The position numbers were made by a program, and so were the translations under genes. The notes below the pieces were generated by a model that saw nothing but the letters and a program-made list of their open reading frames with translations, searched no databases and was not told the DNA's origin. 64,000 bases of DNA, taken from NCBI GenBank assembly GCA_037349105.1, contig JAYJMM010000028.1:1054001-1118000 (forward strand), read 5' to 3'. Shown here one piece after another: positions 24,768 to 34,983 of the stretch. The stretch's first letter is position 1. Each line of letters begins with the position of its first letter. This stretch comes from Limnomonas spitsbergensis (Eukaryota; Chlorophyta; Chlorophyceae; Chlamydomonadales).

Positions 24768-25670
24768 TTGAAGGGCTGGAACAAGCTCTCAAGTAGAGAA
24801 AACCAGATGTGGAAGCAGGCGGCAGGAATCGTCGAGTACCTAGGAGGCCAGCTGGGCAGGTGGAAGAGCATCCAGGATGCTCAGCAAGCCATGGCAGAGG
24901 TCCATCAGCAGTACATCCTGCGTGCAGATGAGCTGACCAAGCTGCAAGAAGCCCTAGGAACACAGCACTTGGGGGGGCTGCCAAACCACGGGCAGCCGCT
25001 CCCAGTTGCAGTGGACCCAGAAACGGCAGAATGCTTCAGGAAAATGATGGAGACCCCGTCCCCGTTATCAAACGTGGAGAGCGAGCATTCCGACCAGGGG
25101 GAGCCGCAGGGAGAAAAGCAACAGGCCGCGGGTCAGCAGGAAGCTAAGAGCAACGACTCCAGCGACTCAGGGAACAGAAGACTCCGACAGCGCAGCAGAA
25201 GCGCGCAAAGGGCCATCAGTGAGGAGCGCCACGGGGTGGTGCCCACGCCGGAAGCCAGGGCCCAGCGGCAGGGCAAGGCGCAGTGCAACACCAGCGAGGA
25301 GCGGGGCTGGGACCGCAGGCGGCAGTCTCCCGAAAGGGACCGCAGGCACCAGTCACCCAGCAGGGAACAGCCCAGGGGCAGGTCCAGGGAGCGGCGACCA
25401 GAGGAGTTTGCCAGGCCTTACAGGCAGGGGCCGGGGTATCAGAGAGGCCCAGGCCTGAGTCCGCCGGGCAGGGCCCAGGCAGGAGGCAGTGGGATGGCAG
25501 AGCCAAAACGCAATCTAGGACCCCGCCACGGTGGAGCCTGCTACAGGTGCGGCCAGCCAGGGCACTTTGCCAACGAATGCACCAACCCCGAGCAAGTCGT
25601 ACAAACAGGCGACAGGCCAGGAGTACCTGCAGGACCAGCACGGGGCTATGGGGCCAGAGGGCCTGGCTGA
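24768..25670 (+). CDS. Arg/Ser-rich protein with a zinc knuckle (start of ORF b, copy A)
   Basis: This frame overlaps the end of gag-protease by about 29 bases and has no ATG at its beginning, so it is probably reached by a +1 ribosomal frameshift. It has a helical, possibly coiled-coil N-terminus, an RS-dipeptide-rich middle and a CCHC knuckle CYRCGQPGHFANEC at about 25540-25581. A TGA at 25668-25670 separates it from the next, same-frame ORF. That stop is either a nonsense mutation or a regulated stop. Nucleic-acid binding is expected from the knuckle and RS region. Confidence 0.6.
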   Translation: MKGWNKLSSRENQMWKQAAGIVEYLGGQLGRWKSIQDAQQAMAEVHQQYILRADELTKLQEALGTQHLGGLPNHGQPLPVAVDPETAECFRKMMETPSPLSNVESEHSDQGEPQGEKQQAAGQQEAKSNDSSDSGNRRLRQRSRSAQRAISEERHGVVPTPEARAQRQGKAQCNTSEERGWDRRRQSPERDRRHQSPSREQPRGRSRERRPEEFARPYRQGPGYQRGPGLSPPGRAQAGGSGMAEPKRNLGPRHGGACYRCGQPGHFANECTNPEQVVQTGDRPGVPAGPARGYGARGPG

Positions 25671-25718
25671 AGCCAGGATGCCCCCGAGGGGAACTGGCGC
25701 CGGAACTTCGAGACTGCT

Positions 25719-28700
25719 ATGGGGACACCCCGCGAAGGGGACCGCCAGCAGGCAGCAGCGGGCTCAAGCGCGTGGCCAGGACCACCGGAGCGACAGGAAA
25801 CAACAGGCCAAGGCGAACAACCAAGGTGGGGTGGGACAGGAAACCACACGTGTTTCATGACCAGCCACATGGGGTTTAGCCAGGACAGGGGTGCCAGCCA
25901 GGCTGAGGTCAACCAAGCAGCACCAGTTCAGGTGACTCCACAGAGGGTGCCAGAATGGCAGGTGGCCAGGCAGGTAAACCACTGGGCAATGGCAGTAGAG
26001 GCGTTGGCCATGAACCATTATGGGACCATGCCAGCAGGGTCGGCCAGATCAGTGACACATGCAATGGGATTATTGAGGGACCTCCAGCGGAGGGGGTGCC
26101 CAGCACCGTGTGAAGGTTGGCCGTGTATTTTGCAGAGGTTCCTCGACGTGGAGTGGGACAAGTACAATGCACAGTGGGATGAGTTTGAGAGACGCGAGCA
26201 GGGGGCATTGCCCCAGCACAGCGTAGACGGGTGGGAGACCGGTTCCAGTTGGGACGGCTCCAACCTTTCAGAAGGAGGTTATGAACCTGAATATGAACCT
26301 CGGGAACCATCACCATTGCGTGAGGCAGAGTTTGCCGTGTTATGTCCAGGTACCCCGGAGGGCAAGCGCGACACAGGAAGAGGGGTAGCAGGAGCAGCCA
26401 CCGGGACGGCCCCAGCCAGCGAGCGCGGTCGCCGCCCAGGGGCCAGGGGGGCCGCGGCAGTGAGCCAGCAGGACAGCCCAGCAGGGCCCGTTAGGACCCA
26501 TAAAAGCACTACCTCTCGGTGCAATGCTTGGGGAGGAGTAGACGAGGATGGAGAGACGCAGCGCAGCAGTGAGAGGGGAGGGAGATCTGACGCACGGGGC
26601 GAGGACAGCCAGCTTGACCAGTCCTTCAGCAGAGAGAGATCATACAGCAGAGAGCGGGCCTACATAGAGCCGTATCCACCAACTCCACCAGAGAGCGAGC
26701 CCTTTGTGCAGTATTACCGCCTGGGGGAAGAGATGCCAGAGGCGTCCACCTCCATGGCCATGCTCGCCATGCCAGCAGATTGCTTGGACGGGCTGTGTAG
26801 GGTGCAAAACCACAGGCTCCAGGAAGGCGGCGTGCAGATGTGCGTGAACAGGCGGGCAGCCAGTCAGGCGGTGGCCCGGATGATCTTCCCGGGGGATGCA
26901 GTGACTGCGGTGTTACTGTTGGCAGCACTCAAAGGGTACATACGGCCCAGCACAAACATGCCCAGTTACATGGCGCGCAGGTGGGGGCGGCACCCCATCT
27001 ATGTATGCTGCGTACATGAAATGGTGACTCTGGCAGTCGCGGAGGGCATCACAGCGGTGGAGGCGGCAGCCAGGGCGCACCCGGACGTGCCCTACAGCGC
27101 GCGCACAGAGGGGCTGTGGCAGGGTGCGCAGCCCGGGTTCATGCGCTCACCATGGGCGGAGGACTGCGTGCGTCAGCTGATGGGGAGCGTAGCTCTCAGA
27201 GACCGCGCATTCTATGTGCCAGTGCAAGCCATGGGCGAGTACGCAGGGTTTGAGGGGACAGCAGTGCAAGCCCCAGCCGAGGCAGGACTGTGCCATCCGG
27301 GCAGGCCAAGGCGGTGTGAGGCGACCATTGAGGCGTCCATCGTCATTCCCAGGATGGTCGCAGGACAGGCCGTGCCATGGGGGACGGCACCCGGGGAGGC
27401 CAGGTCAGCCATCCCGGTCCAGCAGCTAGTAACTTACTACTATGAGGAGGTGGAAGATGGGGAGGTACCTGTTTCAGCAGCATGGATCCACATGCACGCC
27501 ACTCAGGACGACAAGCCCGTCTACCTGTTCGCAAGGCACCAGGACAACGTGGCAATCACTAAGTGCGCGTCGGTGGATGAGGCAGAGTTCCACGCCTACA
27601 CATACGCCAGGGGCGCAGATCCAACAGTGTGGACGCTCATGCTTCTGGCGTTGCAGCGAGTCTTGCTCCCAGGACAGCTGTCAGCGGCCATGCGGCACGT
27701 GTGGGGTGTAGAGGATCAGTGGGCTCCTATTGACATAACAGCCTGTCCCACCTGGCCTTACGGGCCACAGAGGACGCCAGCATCGGGAGCCATGTGGGAA
27801 GGAGAGGAGGAGCTTGCGCGCTCGCCGTTCGCAGTAGAACGACTGGAAGCATGCGTGCTCCAGTGGGTGCGTCAGGAGAGGAGAGCGTGGCACGACAACA
27901 GGGCAAGCAGCGTGCTACCCTATTGGCAGGCAGACGTCATAACAACGCAGTTGTGGAAACAGGCGCATCCGGCAGGGGTGCGCACGCTGCACCCCCTGTT
28001 CAGAGGAGCAAGGGAGGTCGGCATTGAGGAGGAATTGGAGGCCCTGAGGAACCAGCCAAGGATAGGACACTGGTTGGTAGGCAGGCGCGGTCCCTTCTCG
28101 GAGGAACCTGCGGCCGCCACCAACGGTCATACCCAGGAAGAAGAGCCAGAATGGACCCAGGCAGCATTCGTCACCACATTCGGGGCAGCCGCATCCTCAT
28201 GGGAATGGCTGGAGCCCGCGGAAGGAATGGGAGAGTCTGCACCGGAATCTGAGCCTAGGGGACGGGCAGAGCCCCAGTCACCACGATACAGTACCGGTGC
28301 CCTGCTTGCAGAGGACATGGACAGCAGGAACCCAGGTTACAGCGACGACCTTTCGGAGGAGCCGCCATCACTGGTGGAGATTACGGGGTCAGAAGAGGAG
28401 TGGTACGAGGGAGGAGCCATGCCCCCGGACCAGGATAGCGCCGCCAGAGCAGAGGCTCAGGATGCAGAAGGAGATAATCTGCCATCCAACAGAGTCCCAG
28501 GACCAGGGAGTCCGGGGTACGACCTCGAGGAAGACCTGACACAGCTGCGTCACGAATGGATGCGCATCGTCATTCAGGAGCAAGCAGCAATGGAGGAGCG
28601 CAGAGCCAGGAGAGCCGCGATAGAACGCAGTAACGAGATGACACAGGGCGAGAGGACGTACCGGGCCGCAGTCAGGGGCAGCCCGCGGCAGGCAGCAGGC

Positions 28701-28904
28701 CGGTACGCTTTCGAGCCCAAGGGGGCAGCAGCAGGCGAGGCGAGTAGCAGGCGCCCAGGGGACGCCCAGATCAGTCCGCCAGCACAGGCAGCAGCAAGGG
28801 AGCCCTGGGGTGACCCGGCAGCATACAGCACGGGACGCTGGGTGGCAGTGCTCAGGAACTTCGTGGATCAGCTGGACGTGCTAAGAAGGCAGGAAATGGG
28901 GTAG
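25719..28904 (+). CDS. Large conserved protein of unknown function (ORF b, copy A)
   Basis: A 1,061-codon frame starts at an ATG (25719) and is in phase with the preceding ORF. The core, from about residue 330 to 810, is conserved in C/D copies (57737-59710 and 37579-38526). Recognisable blocks are FVQYYRLGEE, FYVPVQAM, VAGQAVPWGTAPGEAR, VTYYYEEV and HPAGVRTLHPLFRG. The flanks are acidic and low complexity. There is no membrane segment, zinc finger or catalytic signature I can name. Its place between protease and RT is unusual for Ty3/gypsy elements. A TAG at 28902-28904 is likely a mutation because C/D reads through the same point. Confidence 0.65.
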   Translation: MGTPREGDRQQAAAGSSAWPGPPERQETTGQGEQPRWGGTGNHTCFMTSHMGFSQDRGASQAEVNQAAPVQVTPQRVPEWQVARQVNHWAMAVEALAMNHYGTMPAGSARSVTHAMGLLRDLQRRGCPAPCEGWPCILQRFLDVEWDKYNAQWDEFERREQGALPQHSVDGWETGSSWDGSNLSEGGYEPEYEPREPSPLREAEFAVLCPGTPEGKRDTGRGVAGAATGTAPASERGRRPGARGAAAVSQQDSPAGPVRTHKSTTSRCNAWGGVDEDGETQRSSERGGRSDARGEDSQLDQSFSRERSYSRERAYIEPYPPTPPESEPFVQYYRLGEEMPEASTSMAMLAMPADCLDGLCRVQNHRLQEGGVQMCVNRRAASQAVARMIFPGDAVTAVLLLAALKGYIRPSTNMPSYMARRWGRHPIYVCCVHEMVTLAVAEGITAVEAAARAHPDVPYSARTEGLWQGAQPGFMRSPWAEDCVRQLMGSVALRDRAFYVPVQAMGEYAGFEGTAVQAPAEAGLCHPGRPRRCEATIEASIVIPRMVAGQAVPWGTAPGEARSAIPVQQLVTYYYEEVEDGEVPVSAAWIHMHATQDDKPVYLFARHQDNVAITKCASVDEAEFHAYTYARGADPTVWTLMLLALQRVLLPGQLSAAMRHVWGVEDQWAPIDITACPTWPYGPQRTPASGAMWEGEEELARSPFAVERLEACVLQWVRQERRAWHDNRASSVLPYWQADVITTQLWKQAHPAGVRTLHPLFRGAREVGIEEELEALRNQPRIGHWLVGRRGPFSEEPAAATNGHTQEEEPEWTQAAFVTTFGAAASSWEWLEPAEGMGESAPESEPRGRAEPQSPRYSTGALLAEDMDSRNPGYSDDLSEEPPSLVEITGSEEEWYEGGAMPPDQDSAARAEAQDAEGDNLPSNRVPGPGSPGYDLEEDLTQLRHEWMRIVIQEQAAMEERRARRAAIERSNEMTQGERTYRAAVRGSPRQAAGRYAFEPKGAAAGEASSRRPGDAQISPPAQAAAREPWGDPAAYSTGRWVAVLRNFVDQLDVLRRQEMG

Positions 28905-29462
28905 CAAGAGGCAAGCCAGGAGGCTAGCCTGCTTTTCCGACTCAGAATGCTGCCACAGCCCGATCCGAACCCCAGGATGGGAGGTTACAGCAGGGCGGTC
29001 AGGGAGCTACAGGAGGAGCTGACGGAGAGAATATCAGCCCTCAAAACGATGGGTCAAAGGGAGTGGCCACCCAACAGCCGTCGGACAGTCGCAGCATCCA
29101 AGCCCGAACCAGCAGGGGGGAGGACCTTGCAAGACGGGTTGCCACCGCTCGGGAAACCATGCGACAGGGCTGTGGGCCAGAGGAGCCCGCGGGTGCAGGC
29201 AGCAGCAAGGCTGTGCAGCGCGCTACTCACAGGCAGGAGCGGCTGGCACAAGGCAGCACAAGACAGAACCCAGGAGCAGGGCCAGAAAGGGCCGGTGCGG
29301 CTTGGACTGACGCTGCCGAGTTGCGGGGGAAAAAGTCAAAGAAGGCTAGGCGACGTGCAGGAAAGGCGCAGAGGGCAGCCGCGGACAGGGACCGTGGCAT
29401 CAGGCCAGACATGGACTGCCCAGGCCAACCTTCCAGGAGCTGCCAGGTGGACTTGGAGATAA
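28905..29462 (+). pseudogene. C-terminal continuation of ORF b after a stop codon
   Basis: The same frame stays open after the TAG and matches C/D (LLFRLRTLPEPDPDPR at about 39335-39385, minus strand). It overlaps the start of the pol frame (29063 onward), which has no ATG of its own. This arrangement suggests a -1 frameshift from ORF b into pol in the parental element. Confidence 0.6.
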
Positions 29463-29589
29463 CATGGGAAGTGGAGCAGCAGAGGCCAGAGCAGAGTGCA
29501 GGGCCACGCAAACAATCTGCAGCGCACCAGCCGCAGGAGCCTACAAGACGGCTGCCATCCTGCAGGGGGCTCCTCACTAGTACGGCTTT

Positions 29590-29665
29590 TAAGGGGTTCC
29601 TTATGGGGACGCTCCAGCTGGTGTTGGTATGGCTCCTGCTGTCTGTATGCATCCCGGGTGCGCGA
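29590..29665 (+). other. Hydrophobic segment upstream of RT
   Basis: FKGFLMGTLQLVLVWLLLSV is followed by CIPGARA, which looks like a transmembrane helix or an internal signal sequence inside the polyprotein. The equivalent position in C/D is lost at the tandem-duplication join, so its conservation cannot be tested here. Confidence 0.5.
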
Positions 29666-31881
29666 GCCACCGGGCAGGGAGTGAGAGGAGGAGGATTTAC
29701 AGCAGGCCAAGGAGCTTTTGTGTCCAGCCAGGAAGCCACAGCAAAGCTCACGTCCGGCTGGCTGCGCCCACCAGCAGTCAGCCCTATGGGGGGCGCCAGC
29801 AGGACAGGGGGCGAGTACAGCCAGCGGGAAGACTGGCAGCACGGCAACAGCACAGGCGAGGAAGCGCCGCCCGCGGAGGACAACCCGCAGGCGGCGGAGA
29901 TGATTGACATGTTCCAGCCGGGGGGAGTAGTCGAACCACCCTCGGAGTACGTCAATACTAAGGAGGGGTGGCTGCTGGGCCAGCACCCTGACTTCACGAC
30001 GGACCAGCAGAAGACCCTCGAGCAGAGCCTCAGGGATCGCCAAGGGGCGTTCGCTTACTCCATGGAGGACTTACCCGGCTACTGTGGCACACAGGGTGAG
30101 TTTACACTGGCATTGGAAGACGAGGTCAGTTCATGCTTTCAGAAGTCCAGGGATATGCCACCGCCTAAGGCGGCGATTTTTAAGGAAAAGTGTCAGCCGA
30201 TGATTGAGGCAGGCATCATAGTCAAGGTGCCCCAGGGAGGGCCCATTAAGTTTGCAGCCAACTCAGTGGTAGCGGCCAAGAAGAGTGCAGAGACAGGGGA
30301 GTGGACAGATCACCGTATAGCGCACGATATGCGCAGGTTAAACCTGCGAACGGCTAAACAGGAATTTGCCATCCCCAGGATGGAGACTACTTTCAGAATC
30401 TGGGAACTGCCAAGATATTCAGCAAGGTTGATCTCCGGTCGGGGTTCATGCAGATCCCTATAAAAGTCGAGGACCAGCCTAAGACAGCTTTCTGGATGGG
30501 TCCTGAGCTTTGGATGTACACAAAGCTCAACTTCGGGCTGCGCAATGGACCGCCTTTTTTCCAGCGTATGATGGAAGAGGAGATTGCCAGGGCAGGATTG
30601 AGTGCTTTTTGCGTGGCATTTATTGACGATCTGCTAGTGTACAGCGATACACCGGCAGACCACATCAGGCATGTGGAATTGATGCTGGACATGCTCCACA
30701 GTGTAGGGTTGAGGGCGCATCCCGACAAGTCGCTGTTTGGGTGTGCTACAGTTGAGTACTTGGGGCACAATGCGTCTGCCCAGGGGCTCACGCCGCATGC
30801 GGCTAAGATTGCAGCGGTTATGGCGTTGCCAGAACCCGCATCGGTGAAAAACATCCAGGAGGTCATGAGGTTCTTGAACTTCTACCGGTGCTACATCCCG
30901 GATTTCTCGAAAAAGGCGGCATGCATCAACGCATTGCTGGTCAAGGGGATCCCGTTTGAGTGGGGACCTGAGCAGTCGCAGGCGTTCCAGTTGATCAAAA
31001 CAGAGATGTGCGAGGGCGGAAGAGTCCTGCGCAGACCAGATTACAGTGGGACAGGGCCAGACGGCAAGGGGCCGCCAAGGCCGTTCTTATTGTACACAGA
31101 TTTCTCTAAGCAGGGCATAGGAGCCGTGCTAGGGCAGTGTGATGACAGCGGGAGGGAGTATATGGTGGCATGCACGTCCAGATCCCTGAACAAGAGCGAG
31201 AGGAACTATTCCTCGTTCCAGGGGGAGATGCTGGCCGCAGTGTATGCAGCACGCACTTACCGCCACATGCTGTTTGGGTGCAAGGTGCATCTCATCACTG
31301 ACCATGAGCCGCTTACTTACCTCATGGACAATCAGACGTTGGTGGGCCAGCATGCTAGGTGGGCTCTCATGCTTCAAGAGCTGGACATTACCATTGTCCA
31401 CCGATCAGGAGCATGCCACCAGAATGCGGACATCCCGTCCAGATCGCCACTCCCATCCTCAGCTGACCGCACGGGGGCCAGGCTTGATACAACTGCCCCC
31501 GAACCAGCAGTCCAGGGGGAGGCAAGTGGGAAGCAGGTAGCTTTGCTCACAGGGTTGAGCAGAGTCAATCAGTGGCATGCAGACCAGGTGGTGCGCATGG
31601 CGCAGGAGGGAAGAAGGAGAGTACAGATGTTGCGGGCTGCAGAGGCAGCTTGCGTGACAGCGCCGGTGGGGCAAGAGATATCCTCTGCCGCCACTGACGA
31701 TGATGAGCAGGCGCAGCCTGTCAGTACGGCAGAACAGGCGTTCAGCAACAGGGAGCGGGCCAGGACAATGATCAGTGATGTACTTGCTGACCTGCCTCGG
31801 GTGACGCCCCCTCATTTACATGCAGGCCTGGACACAGCTTGCCTGTCGAGTGGGGCTGTGCGGGCCATGGAGACTGAGGGA

Positions 31882-32870
31882 GTCGTCCTTTTCGAGCTCT
31901 TTGGAGGTATGTGCTCAGGGTTGAAAATGGTGCTCAGGGCGGGTATCCCAGTGGTGCAGTACTTATATGCGGATATCAGTGAGGAAGTCAGAGAGATCGC
32001 AGGGGGTCGCCTGGTGCAGTTGCACATGAGATACCCCCACTTGCTTCCGGTCAAAGCGTTTGATAAGGCTTTCAGAGCGTTGCCCCAAGATGTGTATGCC
32101 ATTACGGCGGAGCACCTCCAGGAGGCGGGCGCCCAGGAAGGGCGCCAATGGTTCATGGTAGCATGCTGGGAGTGCCAGGACCTCTCGTCAGCAGGCAGGG
32201 GGCGTGGGCTCGCGGGAGAGAGAAGCAAGTCTTTCTTCCCGTTAGTCAAGCTGTTGGGTACGCTACAGTTCCAGCAGGGGCCTAGGCCGCCAGCGTACCT
32301 GATTGAGAATGTTGCAATGCAATTGAATCAGAAGAGTGTGAAGGCCAGTGTTGATGCTTTTCAGGAGGTGTGCAGGATTCTGGGAACACCAGCGTTGTTT
32401 GACGCAGCGCAGGTGGGGTCTTACGCCCACCGCACTCGCAACTATTGGGGGAATATCGCCCCTGCAACAGATATCGAGTTTGTGATTCGTGCGTCGACCA
32501 GACCCCACGGGGGGATAGTAGACGACATTCTGGACAAGGGCAGCATGGCCCAGGTAGTCTCATGTCCGGACAATGGGGGGTACCGCATCAACGTAACAGG
32601 ACAGCCCAGGAAGGTGCTGCCGTGTTTGATGGCCACGCCCTCATCATATTCTTTTCGGAACGGGCAAAATGGGATGGTGTACAGAGCCATGGGAGACTTG
32701 CAGGAGCCCAATGCAAACGAACGCGAACGGGCCATGGGGTACGCTGTGGGGTCCACATTGCCGCGCCCAGACTTCCCAGAGGTGGCCAGGAGGGCAGCCT
32801 TGGGCAGGTGCATGGATTCATGGGCACTAGGAGCATGGCTCAATGTGGCACTTGAGTGTGCTAAAATCAT
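31882..32870 (+). CDS. DNMT3-like C5 cytosine methyltransferase domain (copy A)
   Basis: The domain sits inside pol between RNase H and integrase. Visible motifs: I (FELFGGMCSGL, 31891-31923), the catalytic-loop motif IV written as WECQDLS (Cys at 32173-32175), VI (IENV, 32302-32313), a VGSYAHRTRNYWGNI segment like the DNMT3 AAHRARYFWGN region, and IX/X-like NERERAMGYAVG (about 32716-32750). The order is that of DNMT3/DRM-type enzymes without domain permutation. The proline before the catalytic cysteine is replaced by Glu. The domain is uninterrupted here. It may methylate the element's own cDNA, as proposed for charophyte and dinoflagellate retroelements. Confidence 0.85.
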
Positions 32871-34491
32871 ACCAGAGGAATTGAAACGCAGAGCAAGGCT
32901 GCCAGGCCCGGACAGGGATCCAGTGCTGGGTGCAACTTTAATGTCCAGCCACTACGCCCTTGCTACTGCAGGAAACGCGTGCTCTGGCATCGGAGAGGCG
33001 GCAGCGTCATACAGGCAGTGCCTAGGAGAATCAGCTGCGGCAGACTGGGCCGACGCGGCACAGGAACCAGGTGGGAACACGCCTGAGGAACAATTTGAGG
33101 TTGAAATCGAGGTGGCCGGGGACACAGAGGGTGAGAAGGACCCGCCAGGATGTCCTGCAGGACCATCAGCCAGGGTTGATGTGTGGGCAGATGAACCTGT
33201 ATTGAGGTTTCTCCGCGAGAAGACATATTTTCAGGGAACAGAGCTAGGAGAACAGACCAGAATACAGCGCAGAGCGGCGCCATTCCAGTGGGAACCAGAG
33301 AGGGGAGGAGTATTGATGAGACTCATGCCTGACGGTAGACGTTGTGTGGTGCCCAGGCCAGAGGACAGGCTTGCAGTGATCCAGACAGCCCATGCAGGAA
33401 CGGGCCATTTTGGCAGCCACCGCACGGCTTTCATGGTCATGCAGCAACATTGGTGGCGGGGGCTTAGAGCAGCAGTCAAGAGGGCAGTGCAGGAATGCGG
33501 GGTGTGTGACAGGGCCAGGGCGTCCACGTTCAATCACATACAGCCCAACCTGCACCCACTACCCATTGAGGGGTTGTTTTTCCGGTGGGGAGTAGACCTC
33601 TGTGGTCCATTTACGACCACTTCCAGGGGCAATCGGTTTGTGATGGTTTGTGTGGAGCATTACTCCAAATGGGTGGAGTTGATCCCCATTCCAAGCAAGG
33701 CGTCTGATGTGACGGCCTTGGCATTCTTTCAAAATGTTGTTGCACGATTCGGAGGATGCGCAGAAGTGGTGACAGACTAGGGAACAGAGTTCCAGGGTGA
33801 ATTCCAGGACATGTTGTTGGACTGCTTCATTGATCACCGCACCACTTCTGCCAACCACCCCCAGGCAGACGGGCTATCAGAGAGGGCTGTCCAGACCCTC
33901 AAGGCAGGCCTACGCAAGTGCTGCGAGGAGGGCAGCAGCGACGAGTCCTGGGACAAGATGGTGCCCTGGGTGGCCCTAGGCTTCCGGTGCTCGCCGCAGC
34001 AGGCCACGCGCATGGCGCCATACGAGGTGCTGTTTGGGCAGAGACCCACCTTCCCCTCCAGAGTGGGAGCGGACCTCTGGAACACGGCCAAGGTGGCAAC
34101 AGCAGAAGAGGCAGCAGACCTGCTCTTGGCCAGAGTGGCCAGGATCAAAGAGGCACTGCCAGTCGCGGGTGAGCATCTGAAAATTGCGCAGCACCGCGAC
34201 AAGCTGCGATATGCACGCATTCGTGGGGGAGGGTATGTCCCCCAGGTCAGGCGTTTTGCAGAGGGAGATTACGTGTATGTCAAGTATTCATCAGAACGAC
34301 GCAGCCTCGATCCCAAGGCCAGGCCTGAGATCCTAAGAGTGAAAAAACTGGGGGCGACGGGAACCTTGGTTTTGGAGGGGGCAGATGGCCTCACCGTAAC
34401 AGAGAATGCTGTCAATTGTTCCCCATGCCACTTGCCCAACCTCAGGGGAGTAATTGATTTCAGCGGAACCAGACCCAATAACAGCCTGTCA

Positions 34492-34626
34492 TGCGAGGTG
34501 TGCCAGCTGCCGGATCGCGGAGAGGTGATGCTTTTGTGTGATGCCTGCAATTCAGGTTGGCACATGGATTGCTTGGTGCCAGTACTCGAGAGGGTGCCTG
34601 AGGGCGAGTGGTTGTGCCCAAAATGC
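34492..34626 (+). other. PHD zinc finger after integrase (copy A)
   Basis: The C4HC3 pattern is complete: CEVC, CDAC, GWHMDC and CPKC with normal spacing. PHD fingers usually read histone H3 tails, so this may tether the integration complex to chromatin in place of the more common chromodomain. Confidence 0.85.
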
Positions 34627-34983
34627 ACACCTGATGACAAGGGAGCCGAGCCCGCGGCAAGGACAGGACCCGCTGCAGAAGATCGCAGTTTGCAGGCCCA
34701 GGGGCGGCCAAGCCCAGCAGCCAGAGCGGCTGCCAGAACAGCCCAGGAGGCCAGTGTCATGGACAGGCCTGAGGTGGAAGTCATGGCCACCAACCCAACA
34801 ACAAGACAAATGGAGCGGGGCATCGCAAGACCAATGGCGAACGGGTTGTACGACATCTCGTACACCACTGGCCGGGGAGAGGCCAATGTCACCCCGAGAG
34901 CAGTTACAAGAAGGGCTAAGGTGGCCAAGGAAGCAGCAAGGGAAGAAGAGGAGTCAGCCCTTGAGGAGCTTACCGAGACCTGA

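Larger units (their letters stand above)
19035..24796 (+). pseudogene. Gag and protease-like polyprotein (copy A), frameshifted
   Basis: The true start is the ATG at 19035 (MPVEMTGVELNPDR). A 1-base deletion near 19615-19630, shown by comparison with copy E, ends that frame at 19763; the rest reads from the overlapping frame to TAG at 24796. Order of parts: variable N-terminus; Gln/Gly/Pro repeats (20960-21320); a capsid-like helical part (21650-22480) with ETVEAFAHRVL and FHDGLPAVARAKL; zinc knuckle CYQCGSTAHLARDC (about 22707); retropepsin-like domain with MDSACTCHVIT (about 23508) and a later hydrophobic flap-like part; second knuckle CALCGKPARHSAEEC (about 24232); and a three-unit 27-residue repeat. 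The active site reads DSA rather than the usual D-S/T-G. Confidence 0.75.
29063..34983 (+). pseudogene. Pol polyprotein: RT, RNase H, cytosine methyltransferase, integrase, PHD finger
   Basis: Parts in order: a basic linker (GKKSKKARRRAGKAQR); a hydrophobic segment (29590-29660); the RT palm and fingers, with catalytic FIDD at 30619-30630; RNase H (about 31081-31440, with LYTDFSKQG and DHEPL); a C5 methyltransferase (31882-32870); the integrase HHCC domain (about 33388-33510) and DDE core (Asp at 33595 and 33775, Glu at 33880); and a PHD finger (34492-34626). Two lesions are visible. A 1-base deletion near 30397 shifts the RT frame, and TAG at 33778-33780 replaces a glutamine after the second integrase aspartate. 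C/D and copy B are intact at the second position. Confidence 0.85.
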
